NCBI RefSeq assembly: GCF_028416635.1
Contig: NZ_CP114013.1
Location: forward strand, 1,984,001 to 2,048,000
Reading direction: 5' to 3'
DNA from: Baekduia alba
GTDB taxonomy: Bacteria > Actinomycetota > Thermoleophilia > Solirubrobacterales > Solirubrobacteraceae
DNA: 64,000 bases
This document shows, piece by piece, positions 8,295-16,346 of this stretch (positions within the stretch are counted from its first letter, which is position 1; every line of letters begins with the position of its first letter). Under the pieces are notes generated by a model that was given only the letters and a program-made list of their open reading frames with translations, ran no database searches and was not told the DNA's origin. The translations under genes and the position numbers were made by a program.

Positions 8295-8370
8295 CGAGGT
8301 CCCGCCCGGTGCGGGACCGTTGCCATCCCGCCGCATGCACGGACGCGTGCCATCGTGGGGTGGCGTCGGT
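8295..8370 (-). promoter_or_regulatory. Conserved two-hairpin leader, copy A
   Basis: Read on the minus strand, this leader has a 5-bp stem GCACG-CGTC-CGTGC (8337-8350), then an 8-bp stem GGTCCCGC-ACCGG-GCGGGACC (8298-8318), then TCGG, a Shine-Dalgarno and GTG about 18 bases further on. Nearly the same sequence lies at 44743-44819 before another minus-strand SD and GTG. Conservation of both stems, their loops and the distance to the start suggests a cis-acting RNA or a conserved promoter/operator of a mobile-element gene family. I know of no named motif that it matches. Confidence 0.6.
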
Positions 8371-8716
8371 CTCCGAGCGACGGCTGGCATCTCGACGAGG
8401 ACCACGTGCTCACGTCGGTGCCGATCGGTGCGCGAAGAGGTCCCTCGTAGACCTACCTGCCGTGCTGCGCGGCCCGGGAACGCGTGACGTGCGACCAGAA
8501 GAGCATCAACAACGAGGATCGTTCATCCCGACTCTGTCGAGTGCAGGTCGAGCCGCTCGGCGTTCCGGCGAAGGTCGTCGAGCCCGGTGCCTGGCCGAAC
8601 CGGTCGATGGCCCGCCTCGGGACATGCGACGTGCTCGTGGCACGGTTACGTTTCGGTGAAGCGTCGAACAATCGGCCAGCATCGATCAGTAACAACGTAG
8701 TCGGTGCGTTCTGCTC

Positions 8717-8744
8717 TTGACTCCGAACTACTCATCAGTACTGT
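8717..8744 (+). promoter_or_regulatory. Putative sigma-70-type promoter of toxin locus
   Basis: TTGACT at 8717-8722, a 16-base spacer and TACTGT at 8739-8744 lie about 65 bases before the ATG at 8809. A GC-rich alternating run of GCGCGC follows in the leader. The -35 is good, the -10 is fair. Confidence 0.4.
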
Positions 8745-8808
8745 GGGCGCGGCGCGCCGCGCGCCGCGCGCCGACCGTCGGCGTGAAGGTCCAGCAACAG
8801 GAGAACAG

Positions 8809-9093
8809 ATGCGCTCCCCCGAGCACGCTCGGCCGCGCGGCCTTTGGTCCGTGCGGCCCGAGTCGCTGCGCCGTGCCGGCGTCACGTCATGGACGATCGC
8901 CGGCGTCTTGATGCTGCCCGCGTTGAGCGGCTGCGGGGACGCGCACCGCGACGTGCCTGCCAGCGGTGAGCGGGCGGTCGCGGTCTCTGCCGCTCCTGCG
9001 TACCGCGTCGGCCAGTTCTGCCGCGCGGCGAACGAGTCGATCTACCGGAGCTTCGACCTGACCTGCCGAGGGAGCCATCTTCGTGCGCGCTGA
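8809..9093 (+). CDS. Lipoprotein-signal segment, in frame with the toxin ORF
   Basis: 94 residues from ATG 8809 (AGGAG SD). After a basic N-terminus, residues 25-42 are hydrophobic (VTSWTIAGVLMLPALSGC) and end in a lipobox-like LSGC, so it would be exported and lipidated. The rest carries 'YRVGQFCRAANESIYRSF' with two Cys, a short module seen in secreted thermoleophilic proteins. TGA 9091-9093 ends the frame. The big toxin-like ORF starting at 9160 is in the same frame, with no other stop between, and lacks any export signal of its own. The two may be one gene of about 988 codons split by a nonsense codon, or a small lipoprotein plus a separate gene. Confidence 0.6.
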   Translation: MRSPEHARPRGLWSVRPESLRRAGVTSWTIAGVLMLPALSGCGDAHRDVPASGERAVAVSAAPAYRVGQFCRAANESIYRSFDLTCRGSHLRAR

Positions 9094-9159
9094 AGAACGG
9101 CGGCGGCCGTCAGCCCGATCGCTGCCGGGGACAAGCCCCACGCGAGCGACCCGCCGACC

Positions 9160-11775
9160 GTGCTCGGCACGCCGACCGAGGGTGCCACGCTCCAGGTCGG
9201 CGGCGCGACGTGGACGGGCACCGACCCGATGACCTACGCCTACCAGTGGCAGCTGTGCGACATCGACGGCGTTGGCTGTCGCGACATCGACGGCGCGACG
9301 TCGGAGACCTACGTGGTGCCGGCCGAGCAGTACGGCCGTCCGCTGCGCGTCGCCGTGACGGCGACCAACGTGATGGGGCAGACCACGGCGTACTCGGCGG
9401 CGACCGACGCGGTCGGCGCCGGCGAGATGCCCGAGGCGTCCACCGTGCCCAGCGTGACGATCATCGGCGCGGCAGGCGCGGGCTCGGTCGTGACGACCGA
9501 CGGCGGCACGTGGCAGAACGCCGACCGCGACCAGCTCACCGACCAGTGGCTGCGCTGCGACGCCGACGGCACCGACTGCCTCGAGATCGACGATGCGGTC
9601 GGCGACAGCTACCGCCTGACCGCCGAGGACGCCAGCCACCGGCTTGAGGTGGAGGTCACCGCGACGACCGACGCGGGCGAGGCGAAGGCGATCTCCGACA
9701 CGAGCGACCTGATCGCCAGCACGCCGGCGCCGACGCTGGAAGGCGAGATCACCTATCTCGATCATGGCCGCACGCAGGTCGCGGTGTCGGCCCCCGACGG
9801 CAGCGGCCGAGCGACCGCGGCGTCGTGCGCGCAGCTCGTCGGTGTCGGCGCGGGCTGCCAGCTCTACGGCCCGCGGATCTCGCCGACCCTCGGGATGATC
9901 GTGTTCGAGGCCCGCAGCGACGCCAACAACCCCTACCAAGGCTCGATCTGGCTCGTCAACGCAGACGGCACCGGACTGCGGAAGCTGACGACCGGCGGCG
10001 AGCCGTCATGGACGCCGGACGCCAGCCGCATCATCTTCACGCAGCCGGGCACCAACGGCTCAGACACCCAAGCGGTGAGCGTCGGCGCTGACGGCCTGCA
10101 TACCGACGACCCCGAGCCCGCGGTGATGGCGCCCGAGGTCGAGGGCGCCGACCCGGATCCAGGCGGTGGTGGTGGCGGGGGCGCGAGCCTCACCAACCGG
10201 TCGCTGAGCCCGGCGTCCACGCTGTCGGTGCACGCCGCCGACGTCGCCGACGACGGGCGAATCGTCTTCGTCGGCACGCCGGCCAACTCGGATCCGCGAC
10301 TCTACGTCGCCGAGGACCGGACCGACGCGACGCCGCGCCTGCTCGACTTCGGCGGGAAGTTCGCGCTGGTCGATCACCCGCGGTTCCTGCCCGACGGCCA
10401 CGCGATCGCGTTCACCGCGCGGCTGGCCGACGGCTCGTTCGACGGCGACTCGATCTGGGAGGTCGACACCGACGGCGCCGGCCTGCATCGGGTCTCGCCC
10501 AAGGACCGCAAGCTTTACGGGCCGCCCGCCCCAACGTCCACCGAGGTCCTGACGACGCGCAGCGACTTCGAGATCTGCTCAAGCCCGACGCTGGCCGCGC
10601 GGACCGGCTCCCCGGCGGCACGGACCTACACCTACGACATCTGCGGCGTGTCGGGCACGCGCGCCTACGCGATCAACCACGACGGCAGCCACCCGCACTT
10701 CCTCGGTCCCGACGACGTAGACGACCTCGACGCGCCGGTAGCGCACGCCGCGTCGACGACCAAGACGGCCAAGGAGATCTACGTAGAGGAAGGACTTGAT
10801 CGCCTCAACCGCTACGCCAACCAGGCGGCCGGCCAGGCGGCCAAGCGGCAGTTCGAGAAGGAGGTCTTCGAGGAGACCCTCCACGTGGTCGTCCGGGTCA
10901 GCCTCCGCGCGACCGTGGTCGGCGACATCGTCGCGTTCCTGACCTCCGACGGGGATCTGGACTGCGAGGCCGGCGGGTTCGAGATGCGGGCCAAGTCCAC
11001 GTTCGTCTCGGCCGGGTCGCTGCTGGACCGCATCGCCTCGGCGTCGATCGGCTCCCATCCCGCACTCCACGACCGCGCGACGGCGAGCGCGAAGGACATG
11101 GCGACGTTCCTCGAGGACGCCCAACGGCAGTACCAAGACGTGCCGCACGACTGCAAGGTCTTCTACAAGGCGGCGGTCGACAGCGCCGAACGTGTCGTCA
11201 CCGCGCTCCAGCACGCCGACGAGCACCTGACACAGCTCGACTTCGAGCACCTGCGCATCGTGGAGGAGAAGGAGGCACGGGAGCCGGGCGAGAACGGCCG
11301 TCCGATCGGGACGCGAAACTGCGAGGAAGCCGAGGAGCTGGTCGATGAGCTCGGACGGGGTGCCGGCAGGCGCAACCATGTCGTGTACTGGTCGCCGCCA
11401 CCTCCGCCGGACAGCGCGGTGGACTACGTCGGCCGGTCGAGAGACTTCAAGCAGCGCTGCGATCGTCATCCGGAGGAGCGCACGGACACCATGACCACGC
11501 TGAACATCCCACCCATGACCCTCATCGAGGCGCAGAGCACCGAGGAGGCGCTGATCGCGCACTTCGGGCCTTTCCGATATGAGGCGAACGCAGGCACCGG
11601 CCGGGATCTCGGCCAGTTGTCAAACAAGCGTCATGAGATCTCGCCGGACCGCGACACGTACTGCGCCCAGCTTCTGCTCGGGCAGTTCATTCTGTTGAAG
11701 CACGGCTACGCCGCCTACGCTGCGGCGTTCTACACCGGCCGCAAGCGCTGCCCCGGTGTAGGGACCCACCACTGA
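9160..11775 (+). CDS. Polymorphic-toxin-like surface protein with C-terminal GIY-YIG nuclease domain
   Basis: 871 residues from GTG 9160. Residues 1-90 and 92-190 are two Ig-like repeats of the actinobacterial 'YQWQLCD..G..CRDIDGA' type. Residues about 195-520 resemble a TolB/PD40 beta-propeller (IWLVNADGTGLRKLT, EPSWTPDASRIIF), with a Gly7 linker. A helical stretch follows. The last 132 residues fit a GIY-YIG nuclease: VVY (741-743), DYVGRS (755-760), Arg766, His770, Glu796 in 'STEEALIAHFG' and Asn822 in 'QLSNKRHEISPDRDTY'. Toxin-tip placement after a long display region is the polymorphic-toxin layout. It overlaps the next gene by one base (TGATG), as toxin and immunity genes often do. Export would depend on the in-frame signal piece at 8809. 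Nuclease activity is inferred from motifs. Confidence 0.7.
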   Translation: MLGTPTEGATLQVGGATWTGTDPMTYAYQWQLCDIDGVGCRDIDGATSETYVVPAEQYGRPLRVAVTATNVMGQTTAYSAATDAVGAGEMPEASTVPSVTIIGAAGAGSVVTTDGGTWQNADRDQLTDQWLRCDADGTDCLEIDDAVGDSYRLTAEDASHRLEVEVTATTDAGEAKAISDTSDLIASTPAPTLEGEITYLDHGRTQVAVSAPDGSGRATAASCAQLVGVGAGCQLYGPRISPTLGMIVFEARSDANNPYQGSIWLVNADGTGLRKLTTGGEPSWTPDASRIIFTQPGTNGSDTQAVSVGADGLHTDDPEPAVMAPEVEGADPDPGGGGGGGASLTNRSLSPASTLSVHAADVADDGRIVFVGTPANSDPRLYVAEDRTDATPRLLDFGGKFALVDHPRFLPDGHAIAFTARLADGSFDGDSIWEVDTDGAGLHRVSPKDRKLYGPPAPTSTEVLTTRSDFEICSSPTLAARTGSPAARTYTYDICGVSGTRAYAINHDGSHPHFLGPDDVDDLDAPVAHAASTTKTAKEIYVEEGLDRLNRYANQAAGQAAKRQFEKEVFEETLHVVVRVSLRATVVGDIVAFLTSDGDLDCEAGGFEMRAKSTFVSAGSLLDRIASASIGSHPALHDRATASAKDMATFLEDAQRQYQDVPHDCKVFYKAAVDSAERVVTALQHADEHLTQLDFEHLRIVEEKEAREPGENGRPIGTRNCEEAEELVDELGRGAGRRNHVVYWSPPPPPDSAVDYVGRSRDFKQRCDRHPEERTDTMTTLNIPPMTLIEAQSTEEALIAHFGPFRYEANAGTGRDLGQLSNKRHEISPDRDTYCAQLLLGQFILLKHGYAAYAAAFYTGRKRCPGVGTHH

Positions 11776-12797
11776 TGCCTTCCAAGCTGCGCAAGTCGCC
11801 GGGCTCGCCGGCCGACCTCGGCGCCTACCGCGCCAGCGGACCACTCGACGGCATCGTTCCCGGACGTCGGACCGTCAAGATTCTCGATCTGCAGAACGTC
11901 GATGGATCAGGCACCGAAGGCTTGGAACCGCTGCAGGCCTTCGAAGACCTCGAAGAGCTGCAACTCGAACGGGTGCGCAACCTCGACCTCGCCGTGTTGG
12001 GTCAGTTACCGGCCCTTCGACGCCTCCGGCTCGAGCGCGTGGCCGGCGTCGACCTGGGCACGTTGACAGCACCCGCCCAGCTCGAAGCGCTGAGAGTTTT
12101 CGACCTTGACGACGACTGCGTCGTGCCGGAGCAGATGCCTCTACCGGCCAGCGTGTGCGACATCGCGCTCTCGGAGTCCCGGCGCGGTCACACAGGACGC
12201 CAAGTGGCGAAGCTGGTCGCGGCGATCGACTGGTCGCGCCTTCCGAACCTGACACGCCTCAGCATCCGCGTTGGAGGGCTTGACGACGTCGAACCGGCAC
12301 AAGTCGACCTCGGCCTTCTCCGGCACCTGCCCCTGCTCGAGTCCCTCTTCCTCTATGGCGTCGAGCACACCGGTGCCGGCCCGTCGCCGCTGCGGCCGCC
12401 CTTCGACGGGATCCCGCGCCAGAACCTGAACCGGCTGATCATCGATGCGCCGCTGGCCGAGCGAGACCTGATCACGAACGAGCTCCGGGAGACGTTCGGG
12501 TTCGAGGAGATCGCGGTCCGAGCGCGCAAGCCGTTCGTGCCACCTCCGCCGCCGTGGCAGATCAGCGAGACCAGCGACGGCCAGTTCGCCGTGTACGGCA
12601 GCCTCGCCGACGCGTTCGACCTGTCGTCGGACGAGACGGAGGTCGACGCCCTGCGTACAGCTCGCCGCAGGCTCCGCGAGGCCGACCCGAAGCTGCTGCG
12701 GGCGCTTGACTTCGACCCGGAGAGCGGGGGGACCGCGATCGCTGCGGCGTCTCGGAGCGATCTCGAACAGGCCCTGAGCGTCCTTGGCCTTGCCTAA
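11775..12797 (+). CDS. LRR-like protein, putative immunity protein
   Basis: 340 residues; ATG 11775 shares its A with the toxin stop, so translation is coupled. No signal peptide, so cytosolic. Residues about 30-120 have leucine-rich-repeat periodicity: 'LQAFEDLEELQLERVRNL', 'LPALRRLRLERVAGVDLG', 'LEALRVFDLDDDCV'; another LRR-like part is 'LPNLTRLSIRVGGLDDVE'. The C-terminal 90 residues differ and contain a PPPPP stretch and a helical end. LRR folds suit tight protein binding. Position, coupling and a scrap of a second copy downstream next to a toxin-tail fragment argue for an immunity role. This is inference; the family is not one I can name. Confidence 0.6.
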   Translation: MPSKLRKSPGSPADLGAYRASGPLDGIVPGRRTVKILDLQNVDGSGTEGLEPLQAFEDLEELQLERVRNLDLAVLGQLPALRRLRLERVAGVDLGTLTAPAQLEALRVFDLDDDCVVPEQMPLPASVCDIALSESRRGHTGRQVAKLVAAIDWSRLPNLTRLSIRVGGLDDVEPAQVDLGLLRHLPLLESLFLYGVEHTGAGPSPLRPPFDGIPRQNLNRLIIDAPLAERDLITNELRETFGFEEIAVRARKPFVPPPPPWQISETSDGQFAVYGSLADAFDLSSDETEVDALRTARRRLREADPKLLRALDFDPESGGTAIAAASRSDLEQALSVLGLA

Positions 12798-12798
12798 G

Positions 12799-13002
12799 GA
12801 CGAGTTCATCCTGCTGAAGGACGGCAACGCCGCGGCGTACTACACCGGCGAGATGCCGGCCCTTCGCCAGCTGTGTTGAAGGTCGTCAGCGAGGTCGACC
12901 TGGGCACGCTCACGGCGCCGGCGAAGCTCGAAGCGCTCGGACTGCGTCGTGCCCGAGCAGATGCCGCTGCCGACCAGCGTGTGGACCTCGATCTACCGAT
13001 GA
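12799..13002 (+). pseudogene. Remnant of a second toxin-tip/immunity cassette
   Basis: Directly after the immunity stop, 'DEFILLKDGNAAAYYTGE' resembles the end of the toxin ('QFILLKHGYAAYAAAFYTG'). It runs into 'MPALRQL', then in another frame 'SEVDLGTLTAPAKLEALG' and, after a further shift, 'DCVVPEQMPLPTSV', matching consecutive immunity-protein segments (VDLGTLTAPAQLEAL, DCVVPEQMPLPASV). It is a deletion-fused, frameshifted scrap of a paralogous cassette. Orphan toxin-tip/immunity modules behind a main toxin gene are a hallmark of polymorphic toxin loci. Confidence 0.75.
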
Positions 13003-13343
13003 GCGGTGCTGTGAGGGAGTTGTGTTAGTTGGGCAGCGGCTCTGCCGCCCCCTGGCGGCAAGCGAGCTCGCCATGGACCTGGCACGAGGCTGGGATCGCC
13101 TCGTTCGGGGGCCGATCAGTTATGGTGAGGAGCACGAAGCGCCTCCGTTCCCCTGCCCGACGTGCTCGCCCAGGCCGAGAGCTTCGCCGGCAAGCGCGTG
13201 CTGGTCGTCGGCGCCGGCGGCAGTCGGCGGCGCCTTGCAGACGCCGGTCTCGGGTACGTCCAACGACGAGCGGTCAGGGGATGAAGGCGCCTGCGGCGAC
13301 TCGATGCCACACGGGTTCCGTGGTTAGTCGGCGGCTCGGACAT
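13003..13343 (+). other. No clear gene
   Basis: No convincing coding region. One frame near 13175-13230 reads 'ESFAGKRVLVVGAGGS', which looks like a scrap of a flavoprotein or NAD-binding Rossmann N-terminus, but nothing on either side supports a full domain. Probably debris. Confidence 0.35.
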
Positions 13344-13772
13344 CTAGATCCGGGGATGGCCATCCGGGACCGGCGTTGAACATAAGAGGCCGCCACAGCC
13401 CGGGTCGTAGGGCGATTTCCCAGGGGGAGCGCGCCCACCGGGATGCCCCTCTTTGGAGGCGTCTAACGAAGAAGCGAGGCGCCGCTTTGCAACCAGAAAC
13501 ATCGCGAGTGTCGGCGCGGTGAACAGCATTCCGCCCTCCGTGAAATACCACCTCGACAGGGCCGCATACAGCTTCTTGGCTTCCTGAATCGTCATAGGAC
13601 GGTCGGCGTCTTCGGACAGAAGCCGATCCGGTCGCGTGACTTCCATCAGCTCCCACAAGGCGGCGTAGCTGGCTATGCGACGGTCAGCCACGCGCACTTG
13701 CTGATGCCGGAGAAGGCTGTGCGCGAGGTAGAGGCCGACGATAGCCAGGCACGTGCTCACCACGAACTCCAT
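13344..13772 (-). CDS. Hypothetical membrane-anchored protein
   Basis: 142 residues from ATG 13772. Residues 1-20 form a membrane helix (EFVVSTCLAIVGLYLAHSLL). A soluble part follows, 'RIASYAALWELMEVTRPD', then 'MTIQEAKKLYAALSRWYFTE' and 'GGMLFTAPTLAMFLV'. This pattern recalls a family of small actinobacterial membrane proteins with an A-x-LWEL motif and a W-Y-[YF] motif; its function is unknown to me. The last 40 residues are Pro/Gly-rich and unlike the rest, so the 3' end may be altered. It is an isolated gene between the toxin locus and the dead integrase. Confidence 0.5.
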   Translation of the reverse strand: MEFVVSTCLAIVGLYLAHSLLRHQQVRVADRRIASYAALWELMEVTRPDRLLSEDADRPMTIQEAKKLYAALSRWYFTEGGMLFTAPTLAMFLVAKRRLASSLDASKEGHPGGRAPPGKSPYDPGCGGLLCSTPVPDGHPRI

Positions 13773-13902
13773 TCCCTGGGTGTGCCCGGTTTCGATCGAC
13801 TTGGCGCGGCTGCAGACAGGGCAAGGGGTGTTTGGAGGGCCCGTCGACTAAGAGTCGTGAGCCCGATCGATCGACCCGAGCAGGATGAGCCGCTGCTGAC
13901 AC

Positions 13903-15081
13903 ATCGATCCCGAGCGCGATGCGTACTACGGGCGCGGGTGGACGGCCAAGGGGCAGCTGCTCAACCGCAAGGTGGGCCCGGTCCGCCATCGCGGCGAGTC
14001 CGATGGGCTGACGCGCGGAGGCCGAGACGAAGTTCCGCAAGATGCAGGAAGAGGAGGACCGCAAGCCGCGGGTTGCCTCGTCGGCTCGTAAGACCGTCGA
14101 CGATGCGGCCGACTCGCTGCGCCAGAAGCAGGTCATCGAGGGCGCGCGCAAGTCCTACAAGGAGAACTGCGAGTCGATGCAGCGCGTCCACATCTCGCCG
14201 GCGCTGGGCAAGAAGGCCGTAGACCGCGTGACGACCGCGCAGGTCGAGAAGCTCGCCGAGGACATGCTCGCCAAGGGCCTCAAGCCCAAGACGGTGCGCA
14301 ACGTCATGAGCTTCTTGTACTCCATCTTCGAGCACGCGATCCACAAGAAGTGGGCGACGGAGAACCCTGTCCGGCACGCCACCCGCCCGAAGCGCGGGCG
14401 CCAGAACGACGCTGACCCCGACCTGAAGTTCTTGACGCTCGACGAGCTCGAGGCAATCCCCAATGAGGTCGTGTATCGGGAGCCGGCGCCGACGCGCCGC
14501 GGCCGTGGAGGACCGTCACGGCCGGTGCCGCCGGACGTGCTCGGGCCGGTCGTTCGCGTCATCGTTCTGATCGCGGCGATCACCGGGCTATGGCAATCGG
14601 AGTTGTTGGGGCTGCGGTGGCGGCATGTTGATTGGGTCGCTCAGCGGATCCAGGTCCGCAACGCCTTGGTGCGTGGCGAGCACTCGGGGGAGGGCAGTCC
14701 GATGAGTCGACGCGCCGGTCGGTGCCGGTCGCCGACGAGGCGTTCGAGCTCCTGAAGGTCTGGCAGGAGCGCAGCGCCTACAGCGCGCCCGACGACTTGG
14801 TGTTCTGCCATCCGGAGTCGGGCAAGGAGCTGGATCGGTCCATGGTCACGAAGAAGTTCAAGCAGGGCTGCGAAGACGCGGGCGTGCGGGTCATTCGCTT
14901 CCACGACCTGCGCCACACCTTCGGTACGCAGATGGCCGCGGCCGGCCACCCGCTGCGCTTCATCCAGGAGATGATGGGTCACGCCGACGCCAAGACGACC
15001 CAGATCTACTCGCATTATCAGCCGTCGGAGCGCGAGGTGGAGATGGTCAACGAGGCGTTCTCACGACGACGAAGCACGTAG
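13903..15081 (+). pseudogene. Phage-type tyrosine integrase with three lesions
   Basis: Three frames make up one integrase. The N-terminal arm-binding part 'GRGWTAKGQLLNRKVGPVRH' is in a first frame to about 14012. The core-binding domain and first half of the catalytic domain occupy a second, including 'VTTAQVEKLAEDMLAKGLKP'. The rest, from 'DESTRRSVPVADEAFELL' with box II 'FHDLRHTFGTQ' and 'MMGHADAKTTQIYSHY', is in a third after a one-base loss near 14695. Box I reads 'ITGLWQSELLGLRW': the catalytic Arg codon has become TGG (14591-14593), so even with frames repaired the enzyme would be inactive. A related, shorter remnant lies at 43120-43540. Confidence 0.85.
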
Positions 15082-15150
15082 TTGTCCAAGCACGTCAGGG
15101 ACGAGCCTGCATCGGGTGCAATCGTGGCCTCGGCGGCTTACGCTGTCGGT

Positions 15151-15312
15151 GTGTCGACCGAGAAGCCTGTCGTCAACGAGGTCAGGGAGCCGCTCGTCGA
15201 CGTGTACGGGACGCCCTGGGGGCAGGCGCTCGATGCTGGGAACTCCGATGCGCTGATGAGCTCCGGTCGCCCGACCGTGGAGATCCCGGCGGGCATCCCG
15301 GACGTGGAGTGA
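15151..15312 (+). CDS. Small acidic ORF, 53 aa
   Basis: GTG 15151 opens a short frame (STEKPVVNEVREPLVDVYG to PTVEIPAGIPDVE). TACGCT lies a few bases upstream and could be the -10 of a leaderless message, but no Shine-Dalgarno is present. No homologue recognised. It lies between the integrase remnant and the Xre/RES pair. Coding status is doubtful. Confidence 0.3.
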   Translation: MSTEKPVVNEVREPLVDVYGTPWGQALDAGNSDALMSSGRPTVEIPAGIPDVE

Positions 15313-15380
15313 ACGCTTCCCGCCCGGAGAAGGCGAGCGGCAGTCGAGCATTTCCCGAGCGTTCGACGAGCGTCAGGCGC

Positions 15381-15386
15381 TACACT
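15381..15386 (+). promoter_or_regulatory. -10 element of a leaderless promoter
   Basis: TACACT lies nine bases before the ATG at 15395 and there is no Shine-Dalgarno, so the Xre gene is probably transcribed from about its start codon. The direct repeats GAGCGTTCGAC and GAGCGTCAGGC just upstream (15355-15378) could be the operator for autoregulation by the Xre protein. Confidence 0.4.
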
Positions 15387-15394
15387 ATCTCGGT

Positions 15395-15733
15395 ATGAGC
15401 ACGGCATACGCAACCGAAGCGGCGTTCGTGAAGGAGCTCGGCAAGCTCGAGACCGCCGATATCGCACGGGCTACGGGCGCTGACAAGACGTCGGTTCGGG
15501 CGTGGGTGCGTGGGAACCGATCCCCTTCGGGCGTCTACGGCGAGCGGCTGGCCGAGCTCTCGGCGCTGGTGGAGCGGTTGGCGCACGTGCTGCAGCGTGA
15601 CTTCATCCGCGGCTGGCTCATCAAGCCCAACGTCGCGCTGGACGACGGCAAGCCTCTCGACGTGATCGCCGCCGGCGACTATCGCAAGGTCTCGAAGATC
15701 ATCAGCGCGCTGGAGAGCACGGCGGTCTCCTGA
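15395..15733 (+). CDS. Xre-type antitoxin of a Xre/RES module
   Basis: 112 residues. The HTH is 'LETADIARATGADKTSVRAW', followed by 'VRGNRSPSGVYGERLAEL'. The C-terminal half 'GWLIKPNVALDDGKPLDVIA' and 'GDYRKVSKIISALES' is the MbcA/ParS-type toxin-binding domain. These antitoxins neutralise RES-domain NAD-degrading toxins and repress their own operon. The gene is intact and two bases separate its stop from the toxin TTG. With the toxin gene frameshifted, the antitoxin may persist as an orphan that could still neutralise related toxins. Confidence 0.8.
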   Translation: MSTAYATEAAFVKELGKLETADIARATGADKTSVRAWVRGNRSPSGVYGERLAELSALVERLAHVLQRDFIRGWLIKPNVALDDGKPLDVIAAGDYRKVSKIISALESTAVS

Positions 15734-15735
15734 GC

Positions 15736-16262
15736 TTGTACGACGTCGACGAGACGTATGTCAGCGCTCGCTGGTGGCGGCGCCACATCCCCGCTGGCGG
15801 CGACGTGTATCACGAGCCGCCCGATCCGGCCGACAACCGCTGGCAGCGCGGGCGAGTCGTCGACGCTTGGTACTTCGCCGATGAGGAGCCGACGGTCTGG
15901 GCTGAGTGGTATCGCGCAGCCGCAGAGTTCGGCGTCCTGCCGATGGCGATGCTCCCTCGCGATCTCTGGCAATGGGAGATCTCGCTGACGCGGATCGCCG
16001 ACCTCGGCGACGAGCAGCGACTGGCCCGGGTCGGCCTGCCGGTGCCCAAGCCGGGCGTGCGCAGTGGCCGGCCTTCCAGGTTGTAGGAGAAGCGCTTCAT
16101 CACGAGGGCTACCAGGGCCTGATCACGCCCTCTGCGGCTCGACCCGGCTCCCGAGTGCTCTGCGTGTTCCGCAGCAGCCGCGAGGTCCCGGGCACCGATC
16201 CCATCCCGCCACCTCGCTCGATCGACGAACCGCCGCTCGTCCCGCCGGGGATGACGACCTGA
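15736..16262 (+). pseudogene. RES-domain toxin, frameshifted
   Basis: From TTG 15736, 'DNRWQRGRVVDAWYFADEEP' and 'TVWAEWYRAAAEFGVLP' match the N-terminal half of RES toxins (conserved Arg, Tyr and Glu of the NAD pocket). At about 16052 one base is missing. The conserved C-terminal half 'QWPAFQVVGEALHHEGYQG' followed by 'LITPSAARPGSRVLCVF' lies in another frame to TGA 16262. Joined, the length (about 175 aa) is normal for the family, which depletes NAD+ in the cytosol. As it stands the product stops at 116 residues and lacks the conserved second half, so it should be inactive. Confidence 0.8.
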
Positions 16263-16346
16263 CGGGTTGCGCCGACCCTGCAGCGGCCCGTTCCGCGGGA
16301 CCGGGTTGAGCAGGCGCTCGTGGTGCGGGCGACCGCGCGAGGCCGT

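Noticed and set aside
13150-13260. Rossmann-like 'FAGKRVLVVGAGGS' frame
   Set aside because: About 16 suggestive residues only; no start, no second motif, no neighbouring flavoprotein sequence.
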